From positions 248,001 to 312,000 of the forward strand of contig NZ_BBWW01000001.1 of NCBI RefSeq assembly GCF_001485215.1: a stretch of 64,000 nt of DNA. The letters run 5' to 3'. Below the pieces are notes generated by a model that worked only from the letters and a program-made list of their open reading frames with translations, was not told where the DNA came from and ran no database searches. How positions within the stretch are numbered: position 1 is the first letter of the stretch; every line of letters starts with the position of its first letter. Origin of the DNA: Leptolyngbya sp. NIES-2104 (GTDB lineage: Bacteria; Cyanobacteriota; Cyanobacteriia; Leptolyngbyales; Leptolyngbyaceae). The position numbers were made by a program, and so were the translations under genes. This document shows, in pieces, positions 1 through 8,733 of this stretch.

Positions 1-2
1 TT

Positions 3-485
3 CTCGAAAAGTGCGATCGCTTAATCGCGCAGAACATTCGATTTAGTGTAGGTGTTGTTGGATTTGCGAAGTTTAGAAATGCGATCGCAACTCTGCGCGA
101 GAAACTACCTCAAAGCGTTTATCTCTGGATCAATGCGGTGAAAGCTGAACTTCCGAATTTAGCAGAAGACGATCGCGCTTTCTTTCAGTCCATTGATCCG
201 CTCTATGAATTAAATACTAAGCATTATCCAAGCTTAGGAAAGCCTTGCAGCGCAGGACGATCGATGATTTCGGTCGATGGGAAAGGTACGATTCGTAGAT
301 GTCACTTTATTAAAGATGCGATCGGGAATATCTACGATCGGGACTTTGAAAAAGTTCTGTTTGAGCGGCTTTGCACAAATGAAACTTGTCACTGTCACAT
401 CGGCTATGTTCATCTAGACTATTTAGAGTTAGATAAAGTGTTTGGCTCAGGGATTCTAGAACGAATTCCTTCTCTTAAACTATGA
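3..485 (+). CDS. STM4011-family radical SAM protein, C-terminal part
   Basis: This is the 3' part of a gene that begins left of the window; the frame is open from base 3, and the GTG at 138 is internal. The C-terminal region carries a cysteine set in GKPC, RRCHF and CTNETCHC, which looks like a SPASM/twitch-type auxiliary iron-sulfur site. The text around YPSLGKPCSAGRSMISVDG matches my memory of the STM4011 family of radical SAM proteins, which in Salmonella sits in a cassette (STM4011-4015) of unknown function. The N-terminal CxxxCxxC cluster would lie outside the window. The stop overlaps the next gene's ATG (ATGA), so the two are translationally coupled. Family call is from recall, fairly confident; substrate unknown. 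Confidence 0.75.
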   Translation, partial: LEKCDRLIAQNIRFSVGVVGFAKFRNAIATLREKLPQSVYLWINAVKAELPNLAEDDRAFFQSIDPLYELNTKHYPSLGKPCSAGRSMISVDGKGTIRRCHFIKDAIGNIYDRDFEKVLFERLCTNETCHCHIGYVHLDYLELDKVFGSGILERIPSLKL

Positions 486-1372
486 CGCAACAGCCTGACA
501 ATACGGATGCTGTCTTAGGTGGACAGAGCTTACCAAACAGTTTGATACTGGGTGGAATTGAAGGATTGCGACAACGATTTAAGTTCGCATCTTCAAATCA
601 AAAGATGGCTCTATTAACCGATACGCTGAACTATGATGCAGCGGGAATTGATTTATTGATTGATTTGCTGAATGATGCTGAATTGGAGGTGAGAGTTACA
701 GCATATGAATTGCTAGCGCTGATTGACTCAGAAAAAGCAACAAATGCGATCGCACAAGGGATTCGATTAAATCCGGGCGATCATATCTATCACGTTTACG
801 AATCAGCGATCGAATATAATGATAACTGGCTTGAGTTGATTACTGAATTTGACTTTCGGGCGGAGTACAACCCACCGAAATGGCTCTCGTCTCATTTCGT
901 CAGAGATCAAGCAGAGGCAGAGGCATTAAAACATCATCAGAAACGGGCATATAGTTTAGACCTGAAAAGCTTTGGAGGACGACATACTTATCGGGAATTT
1001 GATCTTGAACAATGGGTGATTGATCATCTTGTATACGCTCGACAACCTCAAGAAACACCGTCAGATTTCTCAGAACGTCTCAGAATCATCTTTGAAGCAA
1101 CCGGGCAGACTGCGCTGTTAGAGCAACTTTGGCAAAATTTTCAGAGTGAAAATTTTGATATCGATCGATGGTTTGCATCTCTGTCATTTTCCGGGCGATT
1201 GCTTGACGAAACATACTGGGAGTTTGAAGCAAAAATCGTCAAAGGTCTCGAAGCACTTCAATCTGATGAACAGCTTGGAGAACTTTGGATAGAAGCTGCT
1301 GGTAGATTGGCTTTTGTGCAGGAAGAGACTGTGACAGAAGTTAGATATGTTGATGCTACAGAGTTTCTTTAA
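482..1372 (+). CDS. HEAT-repeat-like protein, first paralogue
   Basis: A 296-residue soluble protein without signal peptide or membrane segment. Residues about 8-32 contain a doubled glycine motif (DAVLGGQ, then LILGGIEGLRQRF), followed by a helical HEAT-like stretch (about 33-95) with the typical spacing seen in LIDLLNDAELEVRVTAYELL. The rest is acidic and poorly recognisable. It is clearly paralogous to the protein at 1973-2881 over the first 120 residues (shared LGG-EGLRQRF, ALNY/TLNY, and PGD--Y-VY-S). The ATG overlaps the stop of the radical SAM gene, so it is probably co-translated with it and may act as its partner or substrate carrier. The function is not known; HEAT assignment is moderate. 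Confidence 0.7.
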   Translation: MTQQPDNTDAVLGGQSLPNSLILGGIEGLRQRFKFASSNQKMALLTDTLNYDAAGIDLLIDLLNDAELEVRVTAYELLALIDSEKATNAIAQGIRLNPGDHIYHVYESAIEYNDNWLELITEFDFRAEYNPPKWLSSHFVRDQAEAEALKHHQKRAYSLDLKSFGGRHTYREFDLEQWVIDHLVYARQPQETPSDFSERLRIIFEATGQTALLEQLWQNFQSENFDIDRWFASLSFSGRLLDETYWEFEAKIVKGLEALQSDEQLGELWIEAAGRLAFVQEETVTEVRYVDATEFL

Positions 1373-1377
1373 TATTA

Positions 1378-1571
1378 GGGCGTGTTTTAGAGTCTTGTCA
1401 CTCCGTTGCTTACCCGCCCCGGAATAGAATTCGGGGCTAGTAGAACGAAGTCCACTGAAGGGAACTAAAAGCCAAATCAAGCATCTTTAGTCCTGAAAGG
1501 ACTTCGCACTGTTAGCCCCGAATTCTATTCCGGGGCGGGAGCGAACGAAGCGAGAAGCTTCAAAACGCAAC
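1378..1571. repeat. Palindromic repeat copy R1 (subfamily A)
   Basis: About 194 bp, six bases after the stop of the first HEAT-like gene. It has outer arms (GCGTGTTTT and CAAAACGC), then CCGCCCCGGAATAGAATTCG, then two small hairpins (AGTCCACTGAAGGGAACT and AGTCCTGAAAGGACT), then the mirrored AGCCCCGAATTCTATTCCGG and a GAACGAAGCGAG arm. The same layout is seen at 10602, 60769 and, in a second sequence version, at 31420 and 45351. Confidence 0.9.
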
Positions 1572-1654
1572 CTAGAACTGAGTATCATCGCGATCAGATC
1601 CGGCATATCAGTTGTTCATACGCTTGAAGCTATTGCAGTAGTGCTTTGAGCACA

Positions 1655-1879
1655 TCAGGCGTGATCGGAGTCATCACACAACCACTCAGCATTGGGGTCA
1701 TTCGTCCGAGGCAATCGATCAACCCAGGGAGCGTCAATTTCAACTCGCCACAATTCAGCGTGTAGTGTTTGATTCACCTGCTCTTGAGCCTCGTTTGGTG
1801 GAAGTTTGAGCAAGCGCTGTCGAGCCGCGATTTTTTCGGCTTCTAGAATATCGATCGACGATTGAGAAATATCGCTCAT
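1655..1879 (-). pseudogene. Short hypothetical ORF, possibly frameshifted
   Basis: A 74-codon frame starting with ATG (MSDISQSSIDILEAEKIAAR) and ending at a TGA. I do not recognise it. Its last codons run into a different frame that reads on as MTPITPDVLKALLQ and then stops, which looks more like a natural protein end; this hints at a frameshift near 1675. The upstream side is AT-rich with no clear ribosome binding site. It is on the opposite strand to the HEAT cassette and splits it. It could be a small real protein, an antitoxin remnant or chance coding. Confidence 0.35.
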
Positions 1880-1972
1880 GTAGTATAATTTTACTATTAT
1901 TTGTGAATAACACTATTTTATTCTAAACGGTTCGATTGGGCATTCTACACTCAGTTTCCACTTGAGGAATTT

Positions 1973-2881
1973 ATGTCAGAACAAGCAGATCCGAAAGCGA
2001 CTGATCTTGTAATGGGTGCAGCAATGCCTCCTCCAATTAATGCTGTGGCGTTGGGCGGAGTTGAGGGATTGCGGCAACGATTCGCGCTCGCATCTCTTGA
2101 TCAAAAGCGCGAACTCTTGCCTTTAGCTCTGAATTATCACGAAGTCGGAATTGATTTCTTGATCGACGCTGTAAGTGATGCTGAATTGATTGTGAGAGCA
2201 GAAGCGTGTGAGCTATTAGCGAAGGTAAACTCTGGGAAAGCGGAAAGCGCGATCGATAGAGGAATTCCGTTAGTGCCGGGTGATCGAGTATACGGCGTTT
2301 ATCAATCTTCAGTTTCTTATGGAGACGATTGGTACTATATCAATTGTTTGGTCGATGAAGAGGAAGAGGAAGAAGATTTATGGGATGATAAGCCCGATTT
2401 TTATCGTGTTGGTCAAACCAAGGAAGGAAAAGAGTTCGTCTATGTTTCTGATGTTCCACAATATGATCAATCAATGTCAGAATACGCTTACTATCATCCA
2501 AGTCTTATTCATTATTGTATTGAGCAAATCGCAGCAGAAGAAGCTGCACGAGCAGTCTATTGCAATCATTTCTCAAATCTTTACTGCGAGATTCATGAAA
2601 TTGGTGAGACTTGGGCTGCACCAGATATCAATTTAAGAACATGGGTGGAAACCAACAAAATCACAGTTGATGCTATCTTCTCCGAAGATCAAGGGGGTTG
2701 GGGCGATCACGAACGGCAATATCGCTGTAGTCTCCTGATGAGTTTACACAGGCAGAAACAATTTAATTTATTGCGGGAATTGTGGGATCAACTAGAGTAC
2801 AGTCCATTGGGATTTGTGCACGAATGTGTCATCGATCGACCTTGTTATCTTCGCCTTTCAAATCATCATGTTAGGACTTAG
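1973..2881 (+). CDS. HEAT-repeat-like protein, second paralogue
   Basis: A 302-residue soluble protein paralogous to the one at 482-1372 across its first 120 residues. The N-terminus again has a paired motif (TDLVMGAAMPPP then VALGGVEGLRQRF), followed by helical HEAT-like text (LIDAVSDAELIVRAEACELL). An acidic run of glutamates lies near residue 125 (DEEEEEED). The C-terminal half differs strongly from the first paralogue. Its last 14 bases overlap the ATG of the TIM-barrel gene, so the two are probably coupled. The function is unknown; a role as partner or scaffold of the neighbouring radical SAM enzyme is inference. Confidence 0.7.
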   Translation: MSEQADPKATDLVMGAAMPPPINAVALGGVEGLRQRFALASLDQKRELLPLALNYHEVGIDFLIDAVSDAELIVRAEACELLAKVNSGKAESAIDRGIPLVPGDRVYGVYQSSVSYGDDWYYINCLVDEEEEEEDLWDDKPDFYRVGQTKEGKEFVYVSDVPQYDQSMSEYAYYHPSLIHYCIEQIAAEEAARAVYCNHFSNLYCEIHEIGETWAAPDINLRTWVETNKITVDAIFSEDQGGWGDHERQYRCSLLMSLHRQKQFNLLRELWDQLEYSPLGFVHECVIDRPCYLRLSNHHVRT

Positions 2882-3560
2882 TATTACCGCGATCGGTCTT
2901 CGCCCTCTCCCCGATTGCCTCACCATTTTCGATCAACTTCGCCAACCGCTTCAGCTTGATTTTCTCGAATTAGCGATCGGTTCTCCTTGCGATACGGATG
3001 CACTCTATCCAGATGTGCCGCTAATTCTGCATGATTCCTGCCTGTATCGTGATAGCTTCCGCTGTCGTCTCGTGCTCACTCAGCCCCGAAGCTGGAAGCC
3101 TTACGCAGAGTTCGTCGAAACGCATTCTGTCGCAGCTCTATCGGTTCATGCACCGTTGCGGAAAGATATCGATCGATGTCAAATCGAAGATGCACTTGAA
3201 GCACTAGAACAAACGGTTCAAGTTCCTGTGTTTGTCGAAGTGATGCCTTCACCAGAGTATTGGTGTTCTAGTGTCGATACCTTAGTAAAGCATCCATTAT
3301 TGCTGGATGTATCTCATGTTCTGATTTGGCATCAGGGCGATCAGGTGGAAACGGAGCGAACTTGTTTAGAGATGATCGATCGAGTAAAAGCGATTCATCT
3401 TAGCCATAATAACGGTCGCGCCGATGCTCACGATCTGATTCCTTCAGAAATTTGGTTTGCGCCGTATCTGAGCGATTGGACGAAAAACTATTTTGTGACT
3501 TATGAGAGTTTGCCGGAAACACAGGCGGATTATGAACGGTTAGATAAAAGACGGCGTTAA
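2868..3560 (+). CDS. TIM-barrel protein with distant DUF692 / xylose-isomerase-like resemblance
   Basis: I place the start at the ATG at 2868 (MLGLSITAIGLRP), inside the end of the previous gene, giving 230 residues; an upstream in-frame start at 2814 adds residues that are only shadow of the HEAT gene. Visible landmarks are FLELAIGSP, ILHDSCL, LLLDVSHVLIW and IHLSHNNGRADAHDL, spaced like the strands of a TIM barrel with metal-binding His/Asp/Glu residues. The pattern recalls DUF692 enzymes (iron enzymes that modify peptides, as in MbnB) or sugar-phosphate isomerases, but the match is distant. It ends the radical SAM-HEAT cassette and is followed by a strong bidirectional terminator hairpin. 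Confidence 0.6.
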   Translation: MLGLSITAIGLRPLPDCLTIFDQLRQPLQLDFLELAIGSPCDTDALYPDVPLILHDSCLYRDSFRCRLVLTQPRSWKPYAEFVETHSVAALSVHAPLRKDIDRCQIEDALEALEQTVQVPVFVEVMPSPEYWCSSVDTLVKHPLLLDVSHVLIWHQGDQVETERTCLEMIDRVKAIHLSHNNGRADAHDLIPSEIWFAPYLSDWTKNYFVTYESLPETQADYERLDKRRR

Positions 3561-3594
3561 AAAGGTCGATCGAAGAAAACCTCGATCGACCTTT
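3561..3594. terminator. Bidirectional intrinsic terminator
   Basis: Perfect stem AAAGGTCGATCG / CGATCGACCTTT with a ten-base A-rich loop, directly after the TIM-barrel gene stop and before the end of gnd on the opposite strand. The A and T runs at the stem ends allow it to work in both directions. Confidence 0.75.
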
Positions 3595-3635
3595 GTTCAC
3601 AGACGTTCCCAAGCTAGTTGATTTAGTGTAACCGA

Positions 3636-5153
3636 CTATCGATTCGTCTGCACCTCTTTGATCTCAACATCGTCTGCACTCGGACGCGGTTGATCGGCGG
3701 TGAGCTTCTGTGGAGTCGAAAAACTCGATGAAGACTCTTGAGCCAAAGTCGTCCATTCCGTGTGGAATACGCCTTCTTTGTCAGTGCGGAGGTAGGTGTG
3801 TGCACCAAAATAATCGCGCTGCGCCTGTGTTAAGTTTTGTGGCAAACGCTCGCGGCGGTAGCTGTCGAAATAATCTAGCGACGCACTAAACGCAGGAACC
3901 GCGATCCCGTGACGAGCAGCCGCCATGATCACCTCACGCCATGCCGATTGTCGATCGAGAATCGATTGCTTGAATTCAGGAGCCAAGAGCAAGTTCGGCA
4001 GCGTCGGATTTTCGGTGAACGCATGTTGAATCTTGCCGAGGAAACCTGCACGAATAATACAGCCGCCTTTCCAAATTCGGGCACATTCTGCCAGATTCAG
4101 GTCGTATCCGTAGTTTTGCGATGCCACGTTCAGCAGTGCCATGCCTTGCGCGTACGAGCAGATTTTCGAGCAGTACAACGCATCGCGGACGGCATTGATA
4201 AACGTCTTTTTATCGCCGTCAAACGTCGGACTGGCATAGCTCAACTGTTGAGCAGCTTCAAGCCGCTCGGTCTTGTACGAGGACATAATGCGAGCGTTTA
4301 CCGCAGCAATAATCGTCGGAATTGCGACCCCTTGTTCGAGCGCATCAGTGACAGTCCAGCGTCCCGTTCCTTTCTGTCCAGCAGCATCGAGAATAAAATC
4401 AACCAGGGGCTGTTTCGTATCTGGATCGAAAACCTTGAAGATGTCTGCGGTAATTTCGATTAGATAAGAGTTCAGTTCGGGAGTCGTGTTCCATTCGGTG
4501 AACACTTCATAAAGTTCGTTGTCATCGAGTCCGCCCACGTTCTTCAGCAAATCATAGGCTTCTGCGATCAACTGCATATCGCCGTACTCGATGCCGTTGT
4601 GCACCATTTTGACGTAGTGACCTGCGCCACCCGGACCAATGTAGGTCACACAAGCGCCATCATCCACCTGAGCGGCAATCTTGGTCAAAATCGGCTCTAG
4701 ATATTCGTAAGCCGATTTCGTGCCTCCTGGCATCAAACTCGGTCCATTCAGCGCACCTTCTTCACCACCGCTCACACCCATTCCGATAAAGGTGAATTTT
4801 GCAGCTTCGAGATCACGCGCTCGACGGGCAGTATCGCTAAATAGAGAGTTACCGCCATCGATCAGGATGTCACCTTCATCGAGTAGCGGCTTTAGTTGCT
4901 CGATCATCGCGTCCACGGGTGCGCCCGCTTTCACCATAATCAAGATTTTCCGAGGGCGTTCGAGCGAAGCAACGAATTCTTCGATCGTATAGGTTGCCTT
5001 GACATTTTTGCCGCCAGCCCGATTTGCCATGAAGGTATCGGTCTTTTCGCGGCTTCGGTTAAAGACTGCGACGGGGAAGCCATTGCGCTCGACATTGAGC
5101 GCCAGGTTTTCACCCATCACAGCGAGACCAATTACACCAAAACTTTGTGCCAT
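3636..5153 (-). CDS. gnd: 6-phosphogluconate dehydrogenase, decarboxylating
   Basis: Cytosolic enzyme of the oxidative pentose phosphate pathway: it converts 6-phosphogluconate and NADP to ribulose 5-phosphate, CO2 and NADPH. The N-terminal Rossmann fold has [17 protein letters not shown], the substrate region has [12 protein letters not shown], and the signature [20 protein letters not shown] is intact. At 505 residues it is about 20-30 longer than usual because of a polar C-terminal tail after the conserved end ([11 protein letters not shown] to EVQTNR). It converges with the TIM-barrel gene and is followed upstream by recQ on the same strand, though 130 bases separate them. Confidence 0.96.
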   Translation of the reverse strand: MAQSFGVIGLAVMGENLALNVERNGFPVAVFNRSREKTDTFMANRAGGKNVKATYTIEEFVASLERPRKILIMVKAGAPVDAMIEQLKPLLDEGDILIDGGNSLFSDTARRARDLEAAKFTFIGMGVSGGEEGALNGPSLMPGGTKSAYEYLEPILTKIAAQVDDGACVTYIGPGGAGHYVKMVHNGIEYGDMQLIAEAYDLLKNVGGLDDNELYEVFTEWNTTPELNSYLIEITADIFKVFDPDTKQPLVDFILDAAGQKGTGRWTVTDALEQGVAIPTIIAAVNARIMSSYKTERLEAAQQLSYASPTFDGDKKTFINAVRDALYCSKICSYAQGMALLNVASQNYGYDLNLAECARIWKGGCIIRAGFLGKIQHAFTENPTLPNLLLAPEFKQSILDRQSAWREVIMAAARHGIAVPAFSASLDYFDSYRRERLPQNLTQAQRDYFGAHTYLRTDKEGVFHTEWTTLAQESSSSFSTPQKLTADQPRPSADDVEIKEVQTNR

Positions 5154-5282
5154 AAAATTTCTCTGCTAACTCTGTAACGGCAAGGAAGCGATCGCTTCTT
5201 CAAGGTAGCTCGATCGCTTTAAGGTAGCGTGGAAGATTCCATTAAGACTCTGACTAGAGAGAGGGATTAAGCGTTTTGTATT

Positions 5283-6914
5283 TTACGCAACTTTTTGAAG
5301 CAATCCCCGTAACAATGCGGCTTCCAGGCTGATGGTCTTGTATCCAACTTCATCGAACAGAATGACGATTTTGTCGCCTTCATAACGCATTACAGTCCCT
5401 TCTCCCCAAGACTTGTGAGCGACACGGCTGTTGAGTTGATAGGGTTTTCGCCCGTCGTCTTGCTGGTTTGCAGTTCCGGAGTTGCAGTTGTCACAATATC
5501 CACACAATTCTTCACGGGGATCACCGAAATAGTTCAATAAGTATTTGCGGCGACAGTCGAGAACTTCAGCATAATTTCGCATCATCTCTAAGCGCGATCG
5601 CTCAACTTTAATTTTGCGCTCTTGTGCGTGTAGAACTTCTTCGGCAGCTTGTTCAATCTCAGGAGCGTCCGGTTTTGCGAATACTTCTCCAGTCGGCAAA
5701 GCTTCAACGACTCCTAGCAGTTCTAAGTGGCTTAATGTTGTTTTAATTTTTGTTCCAGATAAATCAGTCAGCGACTTTAAAGCTTTTGGGTGAATTGGTT
5801 CTGATTGTTGGCGAACCAGTTCAGCGAGTTCAATGACTTTTTCTTTCTCCAGTTTGCCGCTACCTGAGAAGAACTTGCGTAGGTTTAAATCATCCGGTGT
5901 GTAGAACAAAATGATGTTTGCAGGATCACCATCTCGCCCGGCTCGTCCGATTTCCTGGTAGTAACTATCGATCGAGTCACTAATGTTGTAGTGCACCACA
6001 AATCGAACATTCGACTTATCAACACCCATTCCAAACGCGGTCGTTGCTACAATCACTTCTGCTTCATCAGACATGAAAGCGTTTTGAGCTTGTTCGCGTT
6101 CTTTAGTTTTCAGTCCTGCATGATAAGCGATCGCATTAATTCCCGCTTCATTGAGTGCTTCAGCCAAAGATTCCGTTGCTTTGCGAGTGGCAACATACAC
6201 AATTCCTGGCTTAGTTAATTGCTGAATGCGTTTGATGAAAATCTCCCGCTTTTCCGCTTCATCATCGTAGTTCTCAACCGCGAGACGTAAGTTAGGACGA
6301 TCGAAGCCTCGAACAATGATTCGCGGGTTGTTCATTCCTAATCGCTGCATGATTTCTTCTCGCACAGGCGGCGATGCGGTTGCAGTCAGAGCTAGAGTTG
6401 TCGGATGTCCTAACGCTTCGATCACGGTTCCTAGTCGCAGATAGTCCGGGCGGAAACTATGACCCCATTCACTGATGCAATGTGCTTCGTCAATGACAAA
6501 CAGAGAAGGAGATGCAGCTTGTAAATGCTCGATCGTATCTGCATTGTTAAATTGTTCGGGTGCGAGGAAGAGGAATTCAATTTCACCATTACTCCAGCGA
6601 TCGAAAACCTCTGCACGATTAGAAGCAGAAATCGTTGAATTCACGACTGCCGCATGACCCACTTCGGCAACAATCGATTCTACTTGATCTTTTTGGAGTG
6701 CTAAAAGTGGAGAAACGACGATCGTTGATCCGGGAATTCTTGCGGCTGTCAGTTGATAGATTGCTGATTTGCCTGATCCGGTCGGCATCACGGCTAAAGT
6801 GTCGCGATGTTCTAGAACTGATGCGATCGCGGCTTCTTGTCCGGGCCGAAGATCATCGTAACCTAGATAATCTTGAGCAAGTTGCTGAATTGAAACTGGT
6901 TTCTTTCTTGGCAT
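5283..6914 (-). CDS. ATP-dependent DNA helicase, RecQ family
   Basis: A 3'-5' DNA helicase of 543 residues. The Walker A motif MPTGSGKSAIYQL lies at residues 43-55, the DEAH box in VIDEAHCISEWGHSFRPDYL, and motif VI in YYQEIGRAGRDGDP. The RecQ zinc region follows (CRRKYLLNYFGD to CGYCDNCNSG). Instead of the classical winged helix plus HRDC arrangement of long RecQ, it ends in a small beta-rich domain (VAHKSWGEGTVMRYEGDK to GYKTISL) similar to the C-terminal tail of some UvrD/PcrA and short RecQ proteins. This is the short type seen in many cyanobacteria. A terminator hairpin separates it from the SDR gene upstream. Confidence 0.93.
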   Translation of the reverse strand: MPRKKPVSIQQLAQDYLGYDDLRPGQEAAIASVLEHRDTLAVMPTGSGKSAIYQLTAARIPGSTIVVSPLLALQKDQVESIVAEVGHAAVVNSTISASNRAEVFDRWSNGEIEFLFLAPEQFNNADTIEHLQAASPSLFVIDEAHCISEWGHSFRPDYLRLGTVIEALGHPTTLALTATASPPVREEIMQRLGMNNPRIIVRGFDRPNLRLAVENYDDEAEKREIFIKRIQQLTKPGIVYVATRKATESLAEALNEAGINAIAYHAGLKTKEREQAQNAFMSDEAEVIVATTAFGMGVDKSNVRFVVHYNISDSIDSYYQEIGRAGRDGDPANIILFYTPDDLNLRKFFSGSGKLEKEKVIELAELVRQQSEPIHPKALKSLTDLSGTKIKTTLSHLELLGVVEALPTGEVFAKPDAPEIEQAAEEVLHAQERKIKVERSRLEMMRNYAEVLDCRRKYLLNYFGDPREELCGYCDNCNSGTANQQDDGRKPYQLNSRVAHKSWGEGTVMRYEGDKIVILFDEVGYKTISLEAALLRGLLQKVA

Positions 6915-6920
6915 ATTTTG

Positions 6921-6954
6921 AAAAAAATGCAGGGCAAGTTAGACTCGCCCTACA
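6921..6954 (-). terminator. Intrinsic terminator after the SDR gene
   Basis: On the minus strand, a stem of TGTAGGGCGAGT / ACTTGCCCTGCA with a short loop is followed directly by seven T residues. It lies between the SDR stop (6990) and the recQ start (6914), so it should end the SDR transcript. Confidence 0.75.
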
Positions 6955-6989
6955 TTAGAGAGGTTGAACAGCTTAGAAACTTTGAAAAC

Positions 6990-8006
6990 TTAACTACGAT
7001 CGCTAAATCCACCTAGCAACGCGAGTCCACCGAGAACCGCAGCCGCTAATACACCAAACGAGAAAGCAGGCGTTTTATCAATGTGATCGAGCAAGCTCGG
7101 AATTTCAAATTGTTTGTAATCGCCATCAATGCGATCATATCCTGGCTCTTGAATCGGCTCGAAGAGATTGTTCGGATCGTCTTCACCCTTTTCAACTTCA
7201 GTCCGCTGTAGAGGGAAAGCGACTGCTAATAACGCTGCATCGACTAATCCCGGTGAAATGCGCTGAATGACATCTAGGATCTTACCTGCATCACTCACAA
7301 CATAGTCACGTACTTCATGTTCAGCCGCGTACAGAATTGCATCTGTAACTAAGCTGGCATTGTAGAACGGAGGGGGAGCCATCGGTTTAACACCCAGCTT
7401 TGTTTTACCTTTGTTGTAAAACGGAGTGTTAATTACTCCCGGCATGATGTTCGCAACATTAATCGGATAGCCTTGATGCTTTAGTTCTAATCGCAGTGCA
7501 TCGATCATACCCATTGTTCCATGCTTCGAGGCGGAATAAGGGCTTTGATACGGCAGCGATCGACGTGCTTCCACCGAAGTGATACTGATGAACGAGCCGC
7601 GTCCTTCTTCTTTCAGCAACGGTAATGCAACCATCGCACCATAAACTTGACCCATCAAGTTCACATCAATCACGCGCTTGAACTCTTCGGGAGTAATGCG
7701 ATCGAAGGTCGCAAATATGGCAGTTGCAGCCGCGTGAACCCAAGTATCAAGTCTGCCAAATCGATCGACCGCTTTGTCTGCGATCGCTTTGACTTGCTCG
7801 TAATCTGCGACATCTGCCACAACCGCGATCGCTTCTCCGCCGCGTTGATAAATCTCTTCAACTAGAGAAGCTAACCCCGCCTGACTCCGCGCCGCAACGA
7901 CTACTTTTGCACCCCGCTCAGCGAACTTCAGAGCCGCATCGCGTCCAATTCCACTTGATGCGCCGACAATAGCGACGACTTGTTGGTTAATCGGTTTTAA
8001 ATCCAT
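6990..8006 (-). CDS. Short-chain dehydrogenase/reductase with C-terminal membrane tail
   Basis: NAD(P)-dependent oxidoreductase of unknown substrate, 338 residues. The nucleotide motif is VAIVGASSGIGRDAALKFAE near the N-terminus, with the catalytic Ser in SITSVEARRS and Tyr-Lys in YSASKHG. The family core ends near residue 235; about 100 further residues follow, ending in a hydrophobic segment (FGVLAAAVLGGLALLGG) that could anchor the enzyme to a membrane. SDRs of this long form commonly sit in cyanobacterial stress gene groups. Only 17 bases lie between it and the DUF6335 gene upstream, so the two form an operon. Confidence 0.9.
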   Translation of the reverse strand: MDLKPINQQVVAIVGASSGIGRDAALKFAERGAKVVVAARSQAGLASLVEEIYQRGGEAIAVVADVADYEQVKAIADKAVDRFGRLDTWVHAAATAIFATFDRITPEEFKRVIDVNLMGQVYGAMVALPLLKEEGRGSFISITSVEARRSLPYQSPYSASKHGTMGMIDALRLELKHQGYPINVANIMPGVINTPFYNKGKTKLGVKPMAPPPFYNASLVTDAILYAAEHEVRDYVVSDAGKILDVIQRISPGLVDAALLAVAFPLQRTEVEKGEDDPNNLFEPIQEPGYDRIDGDYKQFEIPSLLDHIDKTPAFSFGVLAAAVLGGLALLGGFSDRS

Positions 8007-8023
8007 TGTTTTATGTAGGGAAA

Positions 8024-8527
8024 TTAGTCTTCTTCGTTTCTACGGTCTTCGTAATCTTCAGAAGAGGAAGGCTCAAGCTCCCATCTGCGATCGTCACGTC
8101 CTTCTAGAATTTCATTGGTGTGCAGATAGTTGTGATCGCTCATTTCTAAGCCCACTGCACGCCCCAAATCATCCACAATATCCATATCTGGCGTTGATAC
8201 GGTGCCGCCAACCGATTCATCACCGACTGCGTTGGCTTGCTCATAGTTCGCATCGATATCGCCACCTGTCAACACGGCAGAAGCTTCATGAAGTTCACTG
8301 TCTCGATCGTGCATTGTTCGACCGCCGATCGCATATCCCGGCATTTCCACGACACCCGTGCCGTATGATTCGGTGTACTCCTGCGGAACATCGCCGTAGT
8401 CTTGCTCATCTTCGAGATCTTCGTTTTCAAAGTCATCTTCAACATCGCCGCCCAAATTATGCAACGATGCCTCTAGATCTGCTTCGTCAGAGATATCTTG
8501 GTATCCTGGATTTTTGCTGTAAGTCAT
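8024..8527 (-). CDS. DUF6335 family acidic protein
   Basis: Very acidic protein, about 167 residues, no membrane segment. I start it at the ATG at 8527 (MTYSKNPGYQD), which is preceded by a GGGAGA ribosome site; an upstream ATG at 8578 adds 17 poorly conserved residues. The C-terminal half has the family pattern VLTGGDIDANYEQANAVGDE, then GGTVSTPDMDIVDDLGRAVG and RRWELEP. DUF6335 is a cyanobacterial family of unknown function that I recall next to stress genes. It is transcribed with the SDR and divergently from the PfpI-ferritin fusion gene. Confidence 0.8.
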   Translation of the reverse strand: MTYSKNPGYQDISDEADLEASLHNLGGDVEDDFENEDLEDEQDYGDVPQEYTESYGTGVVEMPGYAIGGRTMHDRDSELHEASAVLTGGDIDANYEQANAVGDESVGGTVSTPDMDIVDDLGRAVGLEMSDHNYLHTNEILEGRDDRRWELEPSSSEDYEDRRNEED

Positions 8528-8733
8528 TGTGTTCTCCCGCTCTAAGGCATCGCACCTCTGTAAGTTAACGAATTGCAATCAAGCCAGTCTCTTCACATAG
8601 AAAGTTCCTTGATCCACCTAGAGAAAGAGATTTGCTTCTGTCATGCGAATGAGGAGAGATCGAGCTTTTCTTCTTACTGTGTAAAAAGCCTGTCAATCCG
8701 GATATCAAGTCTAGACACAAGGGAGACGCAGCA

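Noticed and set aside
1378-1571. CRISPR array
   Set aside because: The repeats form nested inverted arms of a single element; there are no evenly spaced direct repeats with unique spacers here or elsewhere in the window.
2280-2636. 118-codon plus-strand frame inside the second HEAT-like gene
   Set aside because: It is a frame-shifted reading of the real gene, and its composition (many Ile, Lys and Met) is typical of a shadow.
3909-4463. 184-codon plus-strand frame inside gnd
   Set aside because: It is a shadow of the highly conserved gnd gene on the other strand, with no recognisable protein text.
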